Origin: Seison nebaliae
Taxonomy: Eukaryota; Rotifera; Pararotatoria; Seisonacea; Seisonidae
Assembly: GCA_023231475.1 (NCBI GenBank)
Contig: JALJEE010002126.1
Span: 29,894 to 93,893 of the forward strand
Direction: 5' to 3'
DNA length: 64,000 bases
This document shows positions 1 to 10,387 of the stretch, in pieces; positions within the stretch are counted from its first letter, which is position 1; each line of letters begins with the position of its first letter. Made by a program: the position numbers and the translations under genes. The notes below the pieces were generated by a model that was not told the origin of the DNA, did not search any database, and saw only the letters and a program-made list of their open reading frames with translations.

Positions 1-126
1 GGACAATTCTTCACCTTCTGGGACAAGATCGGTTCATCCATAAAAAATCCATCAGCATTCGAAGATGACGGCCCACTCGATCAGATTATTCGTTTAGAGA
101 ACGAACAATCAAAGAAAACAGAATGA
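1..126 (+). CDS. C-terminal end of an unidentified protein (partial)
   Basis: An open frame enters from the left edge and ends at TGA 124-126, giving a 41-residue tail rich in charged residues (it ends in QSKKTE). It begins with an aromatic stretch (GQFFTFWDK) and later reads EDDGPLDQIIRLE. There is no start codon or splice acceptor in view, so it is either the last exon or the end of a longer exon starting outside the window. I do not recognise the family. That it is coding rests only on the open frame and on the non-repetitive composition compared with the AT-rich sequence that follows; this is moderate support. Confidence 0.45.
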   Translation, partial: GQFFTFWDKIGSSIKNPSAFEDDGPLDQIIRLENEQSKKTE

Positions 127-476
127 GAAACATATTTCATTTTATTCATTCTAAATGATGTCATTTTATATATTATCTTTCCCATTTTGTGAATTCGACA
201 TGACACGTCAAATGGATATGGATTAGAAAGACAGATTGAAAATGGAGTTTGTGAGAAACAACACAAATTACAAAGAAACTCAATTAGTCAAATCTCTTCT
301 GTTCTTTTTCATTTCCATTCAACAAATTCTGATGTTCTCTCTTCATTATCTCTCTCCCACTTTCACTTGAATGTTTTTCATACAAAATAAAATTATTTTA
401 AATTTCTTTTCTTCTTCTCCATTCGAACTGTTAAGCTGAAAAAGTTTTTTTTCAATAAATCTCACAATATTTGTCA
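127..476. other. Intergenic, leader of RAD17
   Basis: AT-rich spacer between the end of the partial gene and the RAD17 start codon. It holds T-rich tracts and no coding signal that I can support. The RAD17 promoter and 5' leader must lie here. Confidence 0.6.
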
Positions 477-2586
477 ATGACTAAAAACCGTTTTACGACA
501 ATTGAAAATGATGATAATTCTATCCAAAATAAAACTCCTCCAATTCATTCTAGAAAATTACAAGAATTGACTTCACTTATAAAATCAGATAATTCGATTA
601 TATTTGTTCACGGACCCATCGGCACATGTAAATCGACATCAGTTCGATATATTTTGAAAAAGTTGACATTGAAAACCATCGACGTTATCACTAATTCAGA
701 TTTGATTTATGAACGTTCCACACGTATCTCACACATTTATGCAACAATTAATTATTGGACCAATCAGGAAAACTACTCGGAAGACGTCGCATTGATCATT
801 GACGATGATTTTAATGATTTATCACAGAATCATCTCGTCAAATTGGAGAATATATTCGAGTTAAATTTCTCTCATTTCTCTTCATTTTTAAATTATTCCT
901 GTTAGATATTGGAAGGGAAAGAAGAGCAAAATGAAAAAAATCCTCATTTTAGTCCATTGTGGAGAAATGGATCAATTTCATCAATTTCATAGTTTACTCC
1001 AAAAATTCGATATTGAAATGATTCACTTCAATCCAATTAATCGAACACGAATGAATCATTTTCTTCAAAATCTATTCGAAAACTCTTTATCTATCGATCA
1101 TTCCAATGCCAATCAATATCTCGCTAAATCTCTTCTGGATATATCGAACGGAGATATCAGATTTATTGTGAATCAATTTCATTTTTGGTCTCTCACTCAT
1201 TCAACCCAAATCACTTCCTCCTATCTCTCTACTCTAAAGTTAATTTTTTAATGAATCTTCTCATTTAATTTTTATTTCACAAATTGAAACTTTTTTCAAT
1301 CTGTTTTTCTTATTTTGAATTTTTTTATTTAAATTGTTTCAATTTAAAAATTCTAAACAATTTTTTAGAATGCATTTTTTTTGTAATTTTTTTTAAATAT
1401 TAAAAAAATAATTCTCTGCAGTTTTTTTTCTCACTTGGAATTTTCTGAAATTTTTTTTATCACTTGAAATTGTCCGAAATTTTTTTTTTCACTTGAAATT
1501 CTCTGAAATTTTTTTTCTCACTTGAAATTTTCTGAAATTTTTTTTTTCACTTGAAATTCTTTGAAATTTTTTTTTTCACTTGAAATTCTCTGAAATTTTT
1601 GTTTCACTTGAAATTCTCTGAAATTTTTTTTTTCATTTGAAATTCTCTGAAATTTTTATCCTTTTTATTTTATTATAAGTGTACATCGGTGTAGGGTAAT
1701 TGACCGATGAAAAAAAGAAAATCACGACACTGGTCGTTAGAAATAAGTTTTTCATTTGTGAACTTGCCTGAAATATTTTTTCGTTTCCAAATTTCCTGAA
1801 TTTTTTTCCTAATTAAATTTTTTTTTAATTTTTTCTCCTTAAAGTTTTATGCAAAGAAATCATGATTTCGAATTATTTCACCATTGTGGAACGTTGTTAC
1901 ACGCAACAAGAGAACAAATTGGTTCAAACAAGACTGTTCAGAAAAGAAAATTAAAACGAAGTTCATCACACAATGCCCCGTCATCGAAGGAAAAAAGACC
2001 GAAACTGATTAATCCGATATCAGTTTTGATAAATTTATTTATTTATAAATATCATTCAATTCAATTGTAGATGGTAATGCCGAAGTTTGATGACCATCAA
2101 AATAACTGGAGAGCAATAAGTATAATATTTAAGAATTATGTCAAATTTTTCCAATCACTAAAATCGATATCGATTATTTCGGCGTGTATATCAAAATGTG
2201 ATGAGAGAATGAGACGATTGTTTTTGGACGGAAATTTCGATCATCGTCATTTCTACGAGTTGAGTTTGTGTTTAGCGAATGAACGATATTTGGACAGAAA
2301 GCCGATCGGATTCGAACCGATCACATCAGATCAAGAGTTCGATATCATCCAAACGAAAATCGATCGAAACGAAAAATTGTGTGAAAAATTTCCAGGTTTG
2401 TTTATTTTTATCGAGACTGATATTTTTGTATGAGATTTAGCGAAGTATGTACGTCGGAAAGAAGAACTGAATGATTTCTATTCGTTTTATATTTGTCGTG
2501 TGGACGAAAGTGGTGGGAAACATGATGAGATTAAAGAGATTCGAGCAAATAAATTTATGAATAATTCTGATATAGAATTTGATTGA
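477..2586 (+). CDS. RAD17: RAD17-like checkpoint clamp loader ATPase
   Basis: Homolog of RAD17, which with RFC2-5 loads the 9-1-1 clamp at damaged DNA for ATR signalling in the nucleus. Inferred exons are 477-859, 906-1238, 1845-2022, 2071-2395 and 2441-2586, giving 454 residues (human RAD17 is about 680, so this is short). Seen: a P-loop GPIGTCKST in exon 1, an acidic Walker B-like strand (LIIDDDF), the sensor-region motif SNGDIRFIVNQFHFW in exon 2, and in exon 3 a match to the family block that reads F-LFHALGKILY in RAD17. The P-loop has Cys where Gly normally precedes Lys. The ATG at 477 is the first in frame. Intron 2 is 606 bases and holds a minisatellite; the other introns are 45-48 bases. 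Poly(A) signal AATAAA at 2594-2599. The family assignment is firm; the short C terminus may reflect a real reduction or a missed exon. Confidence 0.88.
1421..1655. repeat. 29-base minisatellite in RAD17 intron 2
   Basis: Eight tandem copies with a period of 28-30 bases. The core reads CACTTGAAATTCTCTGAAAT followed by a T run; CACTTG or CATTTG starts at 1432, 1461, 1490, 1519, 1549, 1577, 1605 and 1634. Copies differ by single substitutions and T-run length. It accounts for much of the unusually long intron. Confidence 0.92.
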
Positions 2587-2697
2587 GATTTTAAATAAAT
2601 TTAAATTAAATTAAATTTTTTTTTTGGAAGAATTGAAAATAAGCTGATTTTCTAGATAAATTTAAATTTAAAATTAAAATCTCATTGTGTACAACCA

Positions 2698-3024
2698 ATG
2701 GTTCTTTATCAAATTTTTGTATTTGTTCCCGAAGAACAATGTGAGAAAGTGGAGAAGGCGATGTTCGGTGCTGGCGGTGGGCACTTGGGGAATTATGAGA
2801 TGTGTTGTTGGAAGACGAAGGGAATTGGACAATTCAAACCACTCGAACGAAGTCAACCAACAATTGGTGAAGTGAACAAACTAATAAAAGTGGACGAGAC
2901 GAGAATGGAGATGATATGTGTGCAAGATAAATTGAAATTTGTCATTGATGCAATGAAGGAGGCACATCCATATGAAGTACCAGCTTATGGTATTATTAGA
3001 TTGGAGGAGGATCCGTTGCTTTGA
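2698..3024 (+). CDS. Standalone NIF3/YqfO-type domain protein
   Basis: Short intronless gene of 108 residues. It matches the single-domain NIF3-related family known mainly from bacteria: the N terminus has the F-V-P-E-E motif and a V-x-x-A-M-F-G-A-G-G-G-x-L-G-N-Y block, then W-K-T-K-G-I-G-Q-F-K-P, and the C-terminal half has EAHPYEVPAYGI, equivalent to the family AHPYEEPAYD signature. Its biochemical role is not established; related domains bind metals or small ligands. The ATG at 2698 is chosen because the family motif begins a few residues later. It lies 111 bases after the RAD17 stop, on the same strand. Poly(A) signal AATAAA at 3150-3155. The resemblance to bacterial standalone forms suggests possible transfer, but base composition is like its neighbours. 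Confidence 0.88.
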   Translation: MVLYQIFVFVPEEQCEKVEKAMFGAGGGHLGNYEMCCWKTKGIGQFKPLERSQPTIGEVNKLIKVDETRMEMICVQDKLKFVIDAMKEAHPYEVPAYGIIRLEEDPLL

Positions 3025-4008
3025 ATCGTCTCGATTGAGTGGAGTGAAGTGAGAAAATAATTCGAATTTTTCTCACTTAATTGAGTGAGTGACAAGAAGA
3101 GTGGCGATTTACATGCTTCATTAAATATGAGTTGGGACGAAGTGAAATGAATAAATAATAGAGGAAATTCTCAATCTCATCCTCAATTCGTTACGTAGAA
3201 GTGATCTATATAAACGAGTGTTCTCTATCCAATAGACTTCTCACAGACTCTTCTCACGTTTTATTAAGTTGATTGAATCATCCGATTTTTGAAGAACATG
3301 TCATCATCATCATTATTATTATTATCATCATAATATTCTGACGATTCCTATGTAGAGATGATGTTGATGGTCTCCTTCCTATACGCATATACACGCATTC
3401 TTCTCTAGCATCTTCAATCATTCATTTTATTAACTGGTTCATTAATCATTGATCATGAAATTTAATAAAAAGATCATCTAAATTAATTTTTTAGTTTTTC
3501 AAAAAAGTTCGAGCTTTTTTGCTGACGTTGTTCATGGTCAACAAAATAATGTCAAGACATAATAAATCTGATGGAGGACTGGTATAAATACGTTGTGTTT
3601 ATTATTCTTATTCTCATTCACCTTTCCTCATTCTAAATGAAAAATCCATTTCCATCCAATTCTCGAAATTTCTTATGACCATGTCTCTGTTGTTATGGCA
3701 ACATCGTTAAACATTCTAATTATCCTCTCTAATCATCTAATTTGTTAACTGACTGTAATTGTTAATAATATGTCACTTTTCTTGAAAATTTTCTTTTACG
3801 AACTAGAAAGAATTTCTTGTGATTTTACGAATTAGAGACAATTTCTTGTGATTTTAGCAAATTGTAAAAATTGCTAAACTTTTAATTTTAAGCGTTTATT
3901 CCTCATTGAAGAATCTGACGTATTAATTCCGTTTGCTGGACTGAATAAATCAGAAATTATTATCTTATTATAAAATTAATTGTAAAAGAAGTTGGAAAGG
4001 TGAAAAGA
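3025..4008. other. Intergenic region before AASS
   Basis: About 1 kb of AT-rich sequence with simple ATC/ATT runs near 3300-3335. I see no coding or RNA gene. It should contain the NIF3 3' end and the AASS promoter. Confidence 0.6.
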
Positions 4009-7000
4009 ATGTTAGCACGAAGTCATTTAATACGCACATTGAATAATCGTTCGTTGTTGCGTCATTTATCGATCAGTCTCCAAGATTATGGTGTTATTGG
4101 AATTCGTCGTGAAGATCAAAGTGTTTGGGAGAGACGTGCACCATTGTCACCTGATCAAGTGCGAACATTAGTGAAGAAAGGAGTGAGAGTGATTGTACAA
4201 CCGTCAAATCGACGAGCATATCCGATGGTGGCTTACGAGAAAGCTGGTGCAGAAATTCGAGAAGATATGGACGAAGCGAATTTGATAATTGGAGTGAAAC
4301 AAGTTCCCATAGACAGTCTCATCAGTAATAAAGTATATGCTTTCTTCTCTCATACGATCAAAGCTCAAGAAGCAAATATGGATTTGTTGGATGAATTATT
4401 AAATCGTAACATTATGATGTGTGATTATGAGAAGATGTGTTATCCAGACGGACAAAGAGCAGTGGCATTTGGTCAATATGCAGGAATTGCAGGAATGATC
4501 AACATTCTTCATGGTCTTGGTTTACGTTTATTAGCTCTTGGAAATCATACACCTTTTATGCACGTCGGTCTCGCTCATAATTATCGTACGACAGAAATGG
4601 CTTGTCAAGCGATTCGTGACGCCGGTTATGGAATCTCTTTAGGTAATATGCCTCGATCTATTGGACCACTTATTTTCATTTTCACGGGAACTGGAAATGT
4701 CTCTCAAGGAGCACAACAAGTCTTTCGAGAATTACCAAATGAAGAGATTGACGTGAAAGATTTAAAGAAATTCGCTGAACATGGAGCAACTAATAAAATT
4801 TATTATTGTGTCGTATCACGAGAAGATCATTATGAACATAAAACAACTAGAACTTTTGACCCAGAAGATTTCGATAACAATCCAACTAACTACATTTCTA
4901 CTTTTTCTCAAAAGATTGCACCATATGCCAGTGTGATTATTAACGGAATTTATTGGGATGCCACATCTCCAAAACTCTTATCAACGAATGATCTGAAAAG
5001 ATTATTGAAAAGTTCCAACAATTCACAAATTGAACATTCAGTCGGATGTCCCATTCTACCACATCGACTTCTCGCCATTTGTGACATATCAGCTGATCCT
5101 GGTGGATCTATCGAATTTATGACTGAATGTACCACTATCGATAAACCATTCTCTATGTATGATATTAATGGTGATTGTAATCATTCAGATCAATTCGGTG
5201 GAAGTGGCGTACTTGTTTGTTCTATCGACAACATGCCAACTCAATTACCGATGGAAGCCACCGAATTCTTTGGTGGTCGATTACTTCCACATATCTTCGA
5301 AATGGTTTCTCATTTTTTTTTCATCTTTTCATATTATTTATTTGTTTAGTTGAAATGTTTACCTAACACTCAATTCGACAATCAAAACATCGATCCAATT
5401 GTCAAAAATGTTATTTTTTTTCTTCTTCATTTTCTTCTTTTAATTCTCTTCTTCCTTTCTAGGCCATCATTACTGCCAATAAAAAATTGACACCATCATT
5501 CGAATATATTTCTGATTTGAGGAAAGAGAACGAAATGAAGAAGAATGTTCTTCTATTAGGAGCGGGATTCGTCTCATCACCAGTTGTCGATTATCTGTGT
5601 GAAATGAGCAATGTTTCCATCCGAATTGGTTTATATATTTTTTTAAAATTTTCTTAAATTAGAAAATATTCGGAAAAAAATATATTCCATTTTTATACTC
5701 CAATATTTTTATTAATTCAAAAATTTTTTCCGTTTCAGGATCTCAAATTGCGAAAGATAATGCAGTACTTTGTGATAAATATCCGAACACGTCGTCATTC
5801 GTTTTCAACCGGAATAAAGACGATGAATTGTTAGAGAAGGAGATCTCTCATTCATCGTTGGTCATCAGGTTCGACGATTTTCCATATTTGATTATTTGAA
5901 GAAATTGTTTCAGTTTACTTCCAGCATTTATGCATCCGAAAGTGGCAAAGATGTGTTTGGCTAATAATAAGAATATGGTAACGGCGAGTTATATCTCACC
6001 CGAAATGAAATCATTCGATGCCGAGTTAGTTCTTCGAATATTAAATATGGAATTAAATATCCAATTAAATTTAGAGCAAAAGAGAAAAATGTAGTTTTGA
6101 TGAATGAAGTTGGTGTAGATCCAGGAATTGATCATATGTTATTAATGAACGCTTTCGATCAATTGAAGAAAGAAGGAAAGAAAATAAAGAAAGTGATTTC
6201 TTATTGTGGTGGATTACCTTCACCTGATTCGATTGGTGATAGTCCACTTGGATATAAATTCAGTTGGAGTCCACGTGGAGCACTTCTCAATTGTATTGGT
6301 GAAGCGAAATATTTGTTAGATGGTAAAGAAATAAAAATAGAAAAAGGAGGAGATTTGATGAGAAATGGAGCGAAGAAAGTGGAAGCGATCGATTCATTAA
6401 TTGGATTTAATTTGGAAGTATATCCAAATCGTAATTCCATCGACTACAAAGATAAATATGGATTAGAAGGAATCGACACATTAATTCGAGGAACATATCG
6501 ATATAAAGGATATAGTGAACGAATTGTAAATTTGATTGAAATTGGATTAATTTCAGAAAATACTCATAAATCATTCGATAATGAATGGATGAGTTGGAAG
6601 GAATTGATTGCACTTCTCATCCATCTTCCCAAATCGTCGACTGTCGATGAAATTAAAAGAAAATTGGAAAAAATTCTTTCACAGAAAATGAAGGGTGTCA
6701 ATATCATCGAATCGTTAGGATTGTTGGATGAGAAGAAAGAAGTGAAATGTAGTCCAGATGAACCAATGATCGATGTTCTATCGAAACATTTGGCAGAAAG
6801 ATTGAAAATGGAAGAAGATGATCGAGATATCATCATCATGAGACATGAAATTACCACATCCGATGATCAAACGGAAATCATCGATTTCGTCTGTTATGGT
6901 GACGAAAAGAAGATGACAAGTGGACCATGTCCATCATCCAAACCATTTCGATTGAGATATTCATATTCGGCTATGGCGAAAACTGTCGGCCTACCCACTG

Positions 7001-7149
7001 CCATTGCAGCAAGAATGATCTTGGAGAAACATATCACTAAACCAGGTGTACATGCCCCCTTATCCTCCGATATTTACGGACCGATGTTGCGATATTTGAA
7101 GGAGGCGGGATTGCGATGGACTGAACGAGTCGTCCAAACTCCCAAATAA
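4009..7149 (+). CDS. AASS: Alpha-aminoadipic semialdehyde synthase (LKR/SDH), mitochondrial
   Basis: Bifunctional enzyme of lysine breakdown. The N-terminal lysine-ketoglutarate reductase makes saccharopine, and the C-terminal saccharopine dehydrogenase releases aminoadipic semialdehyde and glutamate. Exons: 4009-5304, 5350-5409, 5463-5628, 5739-5868, 5914-6024 and 6075-7149, giving 945 residues (human about 926). Residues 1-25 are Arg-rich without acids, typical of a mitochondrial presequence. The LKR part (about 28-430) has GIRREDQSVWERRAPLSPDQV and HVGLAHNYR. The SDH part starts around 455 with the Rossmann motif LLLGAGFVSSPV and has MVTASYISPEM, DPGIDHML and SYCGGLPSPD. The 60-base exon 2 restores the linker expected from the family. 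The ATG at 4009 is used because the upstream frame has only GTG. Poly(A) signal AATAAA at 7255-7260. Confidence 0.96.
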
Positions 7150-8016
7150 TATTTCTCTTCTGAAAAACAAATCGAACAATTTTTTTATTTTTGTTATTTC
7201 CCTCAATTCTTTGTTAAGTTCTCCACTTTTTAGTTCGAAATTAAAAAGATTACAAATAAATTATTAATTATTCCATTTAATTATCTCCATTAAATTAATG
7301 GAGAAAATTGTGTTTCTTTCAAACCAATTCATTCAAAACTAATAAATTGGTCATTTATTCAACTCTCGAATAAAATTTAGAAAATTGTCAGTTGAAAAAA
7401 TATAAAATAATTTCTTATAATTTCTACTATTTTAGAAGCCTCAATTTCTATTGATTAGATGGAAAGCTATATATTTGAATTGATGATAAAGTGCATATGA
7501 GAAATATGTGAAAAATTTGGGTGGAAGTGACTCATGTTAAAGTTACGAAAATAATAAAATTGTTTATTCAATAAAACAATAGAGACATATATATATATGA
7601 AGATTTGTGTAATAAAGGACATAGGGTGGAATTATTTTATTTGATTTGTTGAAGAAGAGAAATTAATGTTAATTCGCATTAATTCCATTGAGAAAATAAA
7701 TAAGTAGTCACATGACGTAAATGGAAATGAATGAAAGAGATGAAGATAAGAATGATGTCTTTATACACCATCATTTTCCATTTGAAAATAATGAGATAAA
7801 TGTTCTTATAAAAGTATTTCTTTCGAAATCTAGAAAGAAATCTAGTAAGGAGAAAAGCTTCTAATTATTTCAGTTGGAAGAATGGAAAGCCGTTTAATAA
7901 TAATTCTCATCTCCTGACTAAATTAAAGGAAAGTTGAAGTTTATTTTACCCACAAAATTTCATTTTCCTACTCCGAATGAGAAGAATATAAAATAAATTT
8001 TAAAATATTATTAAAA
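7150..8016. other. Intergenic region, AASS 3' end and PPC upstream
   Basis: AT-rich, no supported gene. It holds the AASS poly(A) signal and a short (AT) run near 7589-7598. Confidence 0.6.
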
Positions 8017-8499
8017 ATGTTTTCCGCCAACCAAATCCTCAAATTGAACCACGGCGATATTCGGCCATTCCTCCTCCGACTAAAGCCAGGAACAAATGTT
8101 TTGGACAGTATCGAAGAGTTCATGAAATGCGAACGAGCAGTTTGTGCAAGTATTGTGACGGTGGTGGGCAGTGTGAGTAATATTGTGCTCAGGTTCGCTG
8201 GTAATCGTTCGGACGGTATGACAATTCACCGTTTCGGTAATGATGAGAAAAATGAAACTTATGAGGTTATAGCGATGTCTGGTTTCTTCACTCCGAGATC
8301 TGATCCCAAATGTCATATCCATTGCTCCATCAGCGACAAAAATGGGAAAATGGTGGGCGGACATGTGATGGCTGATATGATTGTACACACGACGCTTGAG
8401 ATCGAGTTGCATCTGATGTCTGATATCTATAACATAAAACGGGAGTATTGTCCCATGAGTACGTTCAACGAAATGACATTTAAACAAAACAATTCGTGA
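8017..8499 (+). CDS. PPC (DUF296) domain protein
   Basis: Single-exon protein of 160 residues made almost entirely of a PPC/DUF296 domain. This trimeric fold is found as bacterial standalone proteins, in plant AT-hook nuclear proteins, and in some invertebrates. Seen: an opening strand DIRPFLLRLKPGTNVLDSI, then GSVSNIVLRF, then the diagnostic CHIHCSISDKNGKMVGGHV with the His-x-His pair and GGH, ending TTLEIELHL. There is no AT-hook, signal peptide or membrane segment, so a soluble protein is likely; substrate or partner is unknown. RAB7 starts 105 bases after the stop. A GTGAGT sits across the stop codon (8494 on), so a spliced alternative C terminus is possible but not needed. Confidence 0.86.
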   Translation: MFSANQILKLNHGDIRPFLLRLKPGTNVLDSIEEFMKCERAVCASIVTVVGSVSNIVLRFAGNRSDGMTIHRFGNDEKNETYEVIAMSGFFTPRSDPKCHIHCSISDKNGKMVGGHVMADMIVHTTLEIELHLMSDIYNIKREYCPMSTFNEMTFKQNNS

Positions 8500-8604
8500 G
8501 TCGACTCTTTCTAATTTATAAACTTTTTTCTTTCTTAATTTTATTATAGAATTTTTTTTATACTCAAATAATTAAAACTATTCACAGATTAAACATCGTC
8601 AACC

Positions 8605-9406
8605 ATGAGTACGTCAAGGAAGAAACTTTTGTTGAAAATTGTCATTCTCGGAGATTCTGGGTTCGTTTTCTCAAATTGTTTCATTAAATTTTTCTTTTAG
8701 AGTTGGCAAAACATCGTTAATGAATCAGTATGTACACAAACGATTCACTAATCAATATAAAGCAACAATTGGTGCAGATTTCCTAACGAAAGAAGTAATG
8801 ATCGATGGTCGATTAGTTACTATGCAAGTTAATTTTCATCATTTTCTTCCAATATAATCACTAAATCAACCAGATTTGGGACACAGCCGGCCAAGAACGT
8901 TTTCAAAGTTTGGGTGTGGCTTTTTATCGAGGGGCAGATTGTTGTGTACTAGTGTACGACATGACGAATCCAACTTCGTTTCGAGTTAAATTTTCCTCTT
9001 TTCAATTCCTTTCAATCTCTCCTAGTCTTTAGATACTTGGCGGGATGAATTTCTGGTGCAGGCAAATCCGAGAGAACCGGAAAAATTTCCGTTTGTCTTA
9101 ATTGGAAATAAATTGGATTTGGATAATCGATCTGTTTATTTCTCATTTTATAAATCATCTCTTATCTAATTTCTATCATAGGTTGCTCCAAGGAAAGCAC
9201 ATGAATGGTGCAGATCGAAGAACTCCGTTCCTTATTTCGAGACGAGTGCTAAAGAGACAACCAACGTCGATCAGGCATTTTTAGATATTGCCAAAAGTGC
9301 ATTGACAAGAGACGGAGAGGACCCGAACACTCAGAATACGGAAATTGTTATACCAGGACGAGAACTCCATCCAAAACCAGAACCAAATGGATGTAAAAAT
9401 TGTTAA
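8605..9406 (+). CDS. RAB7: RAB7 small GTPase (late endosome/lysosome)
   Basis: Rab7 drives late endosome and lysosome maturation and fusion. Exons 8605-8660, 8701-8827, 8874-8984, 9026-9133 and 9182-9406 give 208 residues (human RAB7A 207). All G motifs are visible: GDSGVGKTS, the switch I sequence [40 protein letters not shown] and ETSAK. Introns are 40-48 bases and begin GTT. The C terminus is PNGCKNC: the two cysteines are separated by two residues instead of the usual CXC or CC, so prenylation may follow a CaaX-like pattern. An acceptor-like TTCACAG at 8581-8587 lies just before the start, in the 105-base gap after the PPC gene. A broken copy of exon 5 lies about 0.9 kb downstream. Confidence 0.96.
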
Positions 9407-9442
9407 ACATGAGTATTTTGGTAGTTGAGAAAGCCAATCAAT

Positions 9443-9446
<4 letters not shown>

Positions 9447-9492
<46 letters not shown>

Positions 9493-9502
9493 ACACACAC
9501 AC
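9447..9502. repeat. Compound (TC)n(AC)n microsatellite
   Basis: About 32 bases of TC dinucleotides followed by an AC run, interrupted once, in the RAB7 3' untranslated region. The downstream partial copy of RAB7 lacks the long run at the matching place. Confidence 0.95.
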
Positions 9503-10035
9503 GAACACAATTATTATAAAAAAAGAGGAAATGTGCCAAAGATAAAATAATCAAAAAAATGGTATAAAAAAAAAAGAAGACAAACCTTTTTTTAAATACT
9601 TTCTCTATTTTATATTAATTACAGTCACATTATGATCAATTGATATGTTTATGCAGGAGACAACACATATCCTGTTGTAAATGCGTCTAACATTTATTAT
9701 ATTAAATTTATTTGCATGTACTTCATTTTTGTCTCTCTCTATTTTTTTTTAAAGCAAATACTTTTTCAGAAGGAGAATATAATTCAAATTATTTCATTCC
9801 AATTTCAATTCTGTAATAATTCCTTCTTCTTCCTCCTTACTCTTTTCACTCATACACATCTTGCACGTTCTTTCAATTCTTTTATCTATTCTATTACATC
9901 CAACGGAATTATTGATAAGAAAAATTAAATCTATATTACGTAAGATTTCTTATTTAAAAAGTTTGAGAAAGCAAATTTGAAATTAAGTTTGAAAAAAAGA
10001 TATTGAGTTGGAATTAGTATTGAAGTATTGAATAT
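9503..10035. other. Spacer between RAB7 and its partial duplicate
   Basis: T-rich sequence with a likely RAB7 3' end. A 70-codon T-rich open frame at 9716-9928 has no family resemblance and I do not call it. Nothing else supported. Confidence 0.55.
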
Positions 10036-10387
10036 AAAAAATCAATCTGTTAATATTTCATCTTAGAAATCATCATCAGTTTCTCTAAAGAAACTACATG
10101 AATGTTGGAAATCGAAGAATTCCATTCTTTTTTTCGAGAAGAGTGCCAAAGAGAGAACAAACGTCGATCTCAAGTGTTTTTAGATATCGTAAAAATGCAT
10201 TGACAAAATAGGGAAACGAATCGAACAATCAGAACGCAGACTAATATACTTATGAATATCACTTCGAAACCAGATTCAAATGGATATTGCAATTGTTAAA
10301 GATGAATATTTTGGCAGTTGAGAAAACTAATTGATTATTTCTCCCCCTCGTTCATGCACATACATGAACACGATTATTATAAAAAAG
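10036..10387 (+). pseudogene. Degenerate tandem copy of RAB7 end of exon 4, intron 4, exon 5 and 3' UTR
   Basis: Collinear similarity to 9124-9527 covers the last bases of exon 4 (AATCAATCTGTTAAT against AATCGATCTGTTTAT), intron 4, exon 5 and the start of the 3' untranslated region (GAATATTTTGGCAGTTGAGAAAACTAA against GAGTATTTTGGTAGTTGAGAAAGCCAA). Retained intron sequence shows a DNA-level duplication, not a retrocopy. It is broken: the TAG acceptor is altered, the frame shifts near the FLDI codons, and an early TAG follows. The 3' end still reads as GYCNC then TAA, a CXC terminus unlike the CKNC of the intact gene. No exons 1-3 were found. Confidence 0.9.

Noticed and set aside
2305-2321. 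Perfect tRNA T-arm/B-box-like sequence (GGTTCGAATCC on the minus strand)
   Set aside because: It lies in RAD17 exon 4 coding IGFEP, with no A-box, anticodon arm or acceptor stem at the expected distance.
5305-5462. One long AASS intron
   Set aside because: A 60-base in-frame exon (5350-5409) restores the family linker between LKR and SDH, so it is two introns.
9716-9928. 70-codon open frame
   Set aside because: T-rich low complexity, no family match, located in RAB7 3' flank.
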